Of a stretch of DNA of 8,575 nucleotides, positions 5,849 to 8,575 are shown one piece after another; positions within the stretch are counted from its first letter, which is position 1; every line of letters begins with the position of its first letter. The DNA comes from JBKQWK01 sp052139595. Its GTDB lineage: Bacteria > Actinomycetota > Thermoleophilia > UBA2241. The translations under genes and the position numbers were made by a program. The notes beneath the pieces were generated by a model. The model had not been told where the DNA came from. It worked only from the letters and a program-made list of their open reading frames with translations, and ran no database searches. The DNA lies in NCBI GenBank assembly GCA_052139595.1, contig JBKQWK010000168.1, positions 1 through 8,575 on the forward strand. The letters run 5' to 3'.

Positions 5849-7099
5849 GTGTTCTTCTTGAGCAAGCTGCTCGGCGAGCCCTTGCGCGACGCCGCCGGCA
5901 AGCCGGTCGGGTCTTTGCTGGATCTCGTCGTCTCACCCAAGCAAACCTACCCGCGGGTGACGGCGCTGGCTGTCAAACGCCGCGGTCACCGGGTCATCGT
6001 CGCCTGGGCCAACGTCGCCAGCTTTGAAGAGTCGGGCAGCCTGCTCACCGTTGGCGCCCCCGAGCTTGCCGACCGGCCACTCACCGATGACGAGCTGCTG
6101 CTCAGCGCGACTTTTCTCGACAAACAGCTTGTCGACACCGATGGCCGCAAGGTGATCCGCGTCAACGATATCCAGCTCATGCGCACCGGACCGTTCCTGC
6201 ACGTGGTGGCAGTCGACGTCTCAAGCGGCGCAATTTTGCGCCGCGTCGGGCTGACGCGCGTCAGCGATCGTCTCACCAAGAGCAGCAAGAACCCACGCCC
6301 GACACTCATCGACTGGCGCAACGTCGATCTTGCCGCCAGCAATTCCTCATCGGTTCGCCTGACGGTGCCGCGCACTGACCTCTCGCTGCTACACCCGGCC
6401 GACATCGCCGATCTCGCCCACGAACTGACGCCAGCAGAGCGCGCCGCCGTCTTTGACGAGCTCGCCGACGACCTCGCCGCCGATGCGCTCGAAGAGATGC
6501 ATCCCTCGTACCAGGCGTCGCTGCTGCTCGACCTGCCCGACGACAAAGCCAGCGAGCTGCTCACCAACATGTCTCCGGATGACGCTGCCGACCTGCTCGC
6601 CGACCTGCCCGCGGAACGTGCCCAGCGCCTCATCTCGCTGATGGAAAAGGATGATGCCGCCGACGTACGCGAACTGCTTGCCTATCCGGAGCACTCGGCC
6701 GGCGGCATCATGACGACCGACTTCGCCTGGGTGCGCCTCGAAGCGACCGCCGGCGAGGCGCTGCAGATGCTGCGTACGCAGGCCGAGGATGCCGAGACCG
6801 TGTACTACGTGTACGTGCTCGACCGCAGTGAGCATCTGCGCGGCGTCTTCTCGCTGCGCGACCTGCTCACCGCGCCCGAGGCGCGCAAAGTGCGGGAGTT
6901 CATGACCGAGAATCCCGTCGCTATCCTCACCAGCGGCGGCGAGGACGAAATCACCGAGCTGATTGCCAAGTACAACTTGCTGGCTCTGCCAGTAGTTGAC
7001 GAAAACAACGTCCTGCATGGCATCATCACCGTCGACGATGCAATCGACCTGATCCTGCCGCTGGCGTGGAAGAAGCGCCTGCCGCGCATCTTCCACTGA
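5849..7099 (+). CDS. Soluble PRC-barrel / MgtE N-domain / CBS-pair protein
   Basis: The 416 residues have no membrane segment. Residues 4-68 (SKLLGEPLRDAAGKPVGSLL) and 86-145 (FLDKQLVDTDGRKVIRVND) look like two PRC-barrel-type beta segments. Residues 175-280 are MgtE_N helical repeats rich in Asp and Glu (LHPADIADLAHEL, MSPDDAADLLADLPAERAQR). Two CBS domains follow at about 281-342 (EHSAGGIMTTDFAWV) and 347-404 (VREFMTENPVAILTS). The protein ends in LPLAWKKRLPRIF. In MgtE channels the N and CBS domains bind Mg2+ and close the pore, but the pore domain is absent here, and a stop plus a convergent gene follow directly, so this is not a visible frameshift. Similar soluble proteins elsewhere are, to my recollection, often paired with NRAMP-type transporters. 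Control by the M-box supports a Mg2+ role. Probable functions are Mg2+ sensing or gating of a channel encoded elsewhere. Confidence 0.88.
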   Translation: MFFLSKLLGEPLRDAAGKPVGSLLDLVVSPKQTYPRVTALAVKRRGHRVIVAWANVASFEESGSLLTVGAPELADRPLTDDELLLSATFLDKQLVDTDGRKVIRVNDIQLMRTGPFLHVVAVDVSSGAILRRVGLTRVSDRLTKSSKNPRPTLIDWRNVDLAASNSSSVRLTVPRTDLSLLHPADIADLAHELTPAERAAVFDELADDLAADALEEMHPSYQASLLLDLPDDKASELLTNMSPDDAADLLADLPAERAQRLISLMEKDDAADVRELLAYPEHSAGGIMTTDFAWVRLEATAGEALQMLRTQAEDAETVYYVYVLDRSEHLRGVFSLRDLLTAPEARKVREFMTENPVAILTSGGEDEITELIAKYNLLALPVVDENNVLHGIITVDDAIDLILPLAWKKRLPRIFH

Positions 7100-7106
7100 C
7101 CTCTGC

Positions 7107-7127
7107 GGCGCCGTGGTCGCCGGCGCC
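7107..7127. terminator. GC hairpin between convergent genes
   Basis: GGCGCCG (7107-7113) pairs perfectly with CGGCGCC (7121-7127) around a seven-base loop, eight bases after the MgtE-like stop and 30 bases from the end of the convergent transporter gene. No U-tract follows on the plus strand. Its symmetry and position suggest a shared terminator or barrier, but the evidence is structural only. Confidence 0.35.
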
Positions 7128-7157
7128 AGTCCTGCCGCCTGCCCTCTCCTACTCTCT

Positions 7158-8078
7158 CTAACTGTCATCCTCGCGCTCCTGCGAGCGCGGCTCGACATGC
7201 ACGAGCACATCCGCATTGGGCACACAGGCGCGGATGTCGGCCTCGATGTGCTCGGCAACGTCGTGCGCTTCGGTCACTGTCATGCGTTCGTCGACTGTCA
7301 CGTGCAGGTCGATGTCGCGACGACTGCCGGCGCGGCGGGTGCGCAGCTGGTGATAGCCGGTGATGAGTTCGCCCCGGTGTTCACTGACGCAGGCGCGAAT
7401 GACTTCGAGTTCATCGTCGGGCAGGGTCTCGTCAAGAAGCACCCGCGTTGACTTGGTCACCAGCCTGTAGGCCGTGGAGATGATGAGCAGGGCAATCGTG
7501 ATCGCGGCGATAGGATCGAAGAGTCTGATGCCGGTGAGCTGGACGAGGAGCAGGCCGAAGGCGACTCCAGCCGACGTGAAAACGTCGGTGAGCAGGTGGG
7601 CCGCGTCGGCCTCGAGGGCCGCCGAATCGGTCTTACGGGCCACTGGCGAAAGGACTTTGCGCGAGACCCCCAGGTTGATCACAGCCGACACGGCCATGAC
7701 GCCAACGCCCAACCAGATGTGGTCGATGTGCACGCCGTCCAGCAGCTTCTTGATGCCTTCGTAGATGATGACGATAGCGGCCAAGAAGATGAGCAGCGCC
7801 TCGATCACGCCGCTCACATTCTCGATCTTTTCGTGACCGTAGGGGTGGTCGCGGTCGGCCGGCTTGGCCGCTTTACGCACTGCGTAGAAGGCGATGATGG
7901 CGGCCACCAGGTCGGAGCTCGAATGCAGCGCCTCGGAGATGATGCTGATCGATCCCGAGAGCAGACCGACAACGAGCTTGAAGGCGATCAGGCAGCTGTT
8001 GGAAGCGATCGAGACCGAGGCGGCGCGAGACTTGAGAGCGTGATTCTGGCGATCAACGTTCTGACGATCAAGGACCAT
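7158..8078 (-). CDS. Cation diffusion facilitator (CDF) family metal exporter
   Basis: This inner-membrane antiporter probably exports Zn2+ or a similar divalent ion in exchange for protons. The 306 residues match the family. Membrane helices lie near 22-40, 48-68, 89-108, 120-138, 160-180 and 186-204. The transport site is His52/Asp56 in EALHSSSD of helix 2 and His161/Asp165 in AHLLTD of helix 5. An HD-HD set of this kind is most often linked with Zn2+. HPYGHEKIENVSG (78-90) is the usual loop, and 218-300 is the cytoplasmic ferredoxin-like domain ending DVLVHVEP. I chose ATG 8078 because it has GAGGGAG upstream. The longer frame from 8213 only reads rdgB in another frame. Its start overlaps the rdgB stop by 11 nt, so the two are probably cotranslated. 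The metal is not proven; being next to an M-box gene does not make it a Mg2+ carrier. Confidence 0.9.
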   Translation of the reverse strand: MVLDRQNVDRQNHALKSRAASVSIASNSCLIAFKLVVGLLSGSISIISEALHSSSDLVAAIIAFYAVRKAAKPADRDHPYGHEKIENVSGVIEALLIFLAAIVIIYEGIKKLLDGVHIDHIWLGVGVMAVSAVINLGVSRKVLSPVARKTDSAALEADAAHLLTDVFTSAGVAFGLLLVQLTGIRLFDPIAAITIALLIISTAYRLVTKSTRVLLDETLPDDELEVIRACVSEHRGELITGYHQLRTRRAGSRRDIDLHVTVDERMTVTEAHDVAEHIEADIRACVPNADVLVHVEPRSQEREDDS

Positions 8079-8575
8079 GCAAGACTCCCTCGGACGACAA
8101 CAGTTCGAGGAGGGCCTTGCCGGCCAGCGCACGGTGGCTGGCCTGGTCCTTGTGCGCCTGCGGCCACTGCGCCACAGACAGGTCTGATCCCTCTGGCATA
8201 AAGACGGGGTCATAGCCGAAGCCGCCGTCGCCGTGCGCGGAGGCGGCGATGGTGCCCCACCACTCGCCCGCTACGGTGAATTCTCTCACGCCGGGCACGA
8301 TGGCCACAAGCGCGCAGACGAAGCGAGCGCGCCGTTGCGATGGTTCCGGAAAAGGCGTCAGGGCGGCCAGCAGCTTCGTGATGTTGCCCTGGTCATCGCC
8401 GTCAACACCGGCGTAGCGCGAGCTGACAACGCCCGGTGCCCAGGCGAGCGCCTCGACCTCAAGGCCGGAGTCGTCGGCGAGAACGATGGCATCGCCGGCG
8501 GCAGCCGAGTCGATCTCGACCTCCGGGGGCGAGCCGGCGACCGTCAAGGCGCGGGCCAAAGCCCGCGCCTTGACG
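8068..8575 (-). CDS. rdgB: XTP/dITP pyrophosphatase (5' end beyond right edge)
   Basis: This house-cleaning enzyme hydrolyses dITP, XTP and ITP to monophosphates so they are not built into nucleic acid. The visible 168 residues begin VKARALARALT, the family's conserved KAR helix, so roughly 45-55 N-terminal residues including the T/SGNxxK nucleotide motif are missing. ADDSGLEVEALAWAPGVVSS contains the conserved catalytic Asp region, FGYDPVFMPEG is the substrate-binding block, and QASHRALAGKAL is the C-terminal SHR motif. Between KAR and ADDSG there are 28 residues, against 11 in E. coli RdgB, so about 17 extra residues (around VAGSPPEVEIDSAAAGD) form a longer loop. TTG at 8559 is not the real start, since conserved sequence continues upstream of it. 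The stop overlaps the CDF start. Confidence 0.93.
   Translation of the reverse strand, partial: VKARALARALTVAGSPPEVEIDSAAAGDAIVLADDSGLEVEALAWAPGVVSSRYAGVDGDDQGNITKLLAALTPFPEPSQRRARFVCALVAIVPGVREFTVAGEWWGTIAASAHGDGGFGYDPVFMPEGSDLSVAQWPQAHKDQASHRALAGKALLELLSSEGVLHGP
8542..8575. repeat. Perfect 15-bp inverted repeat at the window edge, inside rdgB
   Basis: CGTCAAGGCGCGGGC (8542-8556) is followed by the four-base loop CAAA and then its exact reverse complement (8561-8575), which ends on the last base given. Both arms are in the rdgB reading frame (ARALT and VKARA). The KAR encoded by the outer arm is conserved in the family, which argues against a simple fold-back artefact, though the contig may have broken here because of the hairpin. 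Confidence 0.85.

Noticed and set aside
8079..8213. A 45-residue N-terminal extension of the CDF protein
   Set aside because: It is rdgB sequence read in another frame, and a good ribosome binding site stands before ATG 8078.
50..8550. A 13-base inverted match between the two ends (GCCTTGACGGTCG at 50-62 and its complement at 8538-8550)
   Set aside because: A match of this length is about what chance gives in an 8.5-kb GC-rich window, and both copies lie in unrelated coding sequence.

Overview
The window is high-GC bacterial chromosome carrying ordinary genes on both strands, with six complete or edge-cut metabolic and transport genes plus two membrane-associated proteins of unknown role. 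A CBS-less IMP dehydrogenase of the GuaB3 type next to guaA, GTG starts and two promoters placed directly on their start codons point to Actinomycetota (a deep, non-Streptomyces branch such as Thermoleophilia or Coriobacteriia would fit). Chloroflexota cannot be excluded. No mobile element, CRISPR array, tRNA or rRNA was seen.

Layout. Positions 1-677 (minus) hold a membrane-anchored transglutaminase-like protein cut by the left edge. It is divergent from a six-helix membrane protein at 777-1526 (plus). Both appear to be read from leaderless mRNAs started in the 99-bp gap between them. Positions 1543-4329 (minus) are a purine pair, guaB3 then guaA, for the last steps IMP to XMP to GMP. The guaB3 leader contains a U-tailed hairpin that looks like an attenuator or terminator. 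Next comes fruK (4503-5462, minus), a PfkB-family 1-phosphofructokinase with its own promoter.

The most informative stretch is 5463-5848, between the divergent genes fruK and an MgtE-like gene. It holds back-to-back promoters sharing a 9-base palindrome, then a well-preserved M-box (ykoK) magnesium riboswitch, an intrinsic terminator that can serve as its expression platform, and a strong Shine-Dalgarno sequence. The gene it controls (5849-7099) encodes a soluble protein with PRC-barrel-like segments, an MgtE N-domain and two CBS domains, but without the MgtE membrane pore. It therefore looks like a stand-alone Mg2+-sensing module under a Mg2+ riboswitch, with no channel beside it in this window.

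At the right, a cation diffusion facilitator (7158-8078, minus) overlaps by 11 nt the end of rdgB (8068 to the right edge, minus), the XTP/dITP pyrophosphatase. The window ends exactly at a perfect 15-bp inverted repeat inside rdgB.

I found no obviously new defence or mobile system. The parts most worth a second look are the riboswitch-controlled orphan MgtE-like regulator, the guaB3 leader hairpin and the leaderless divergent pair.
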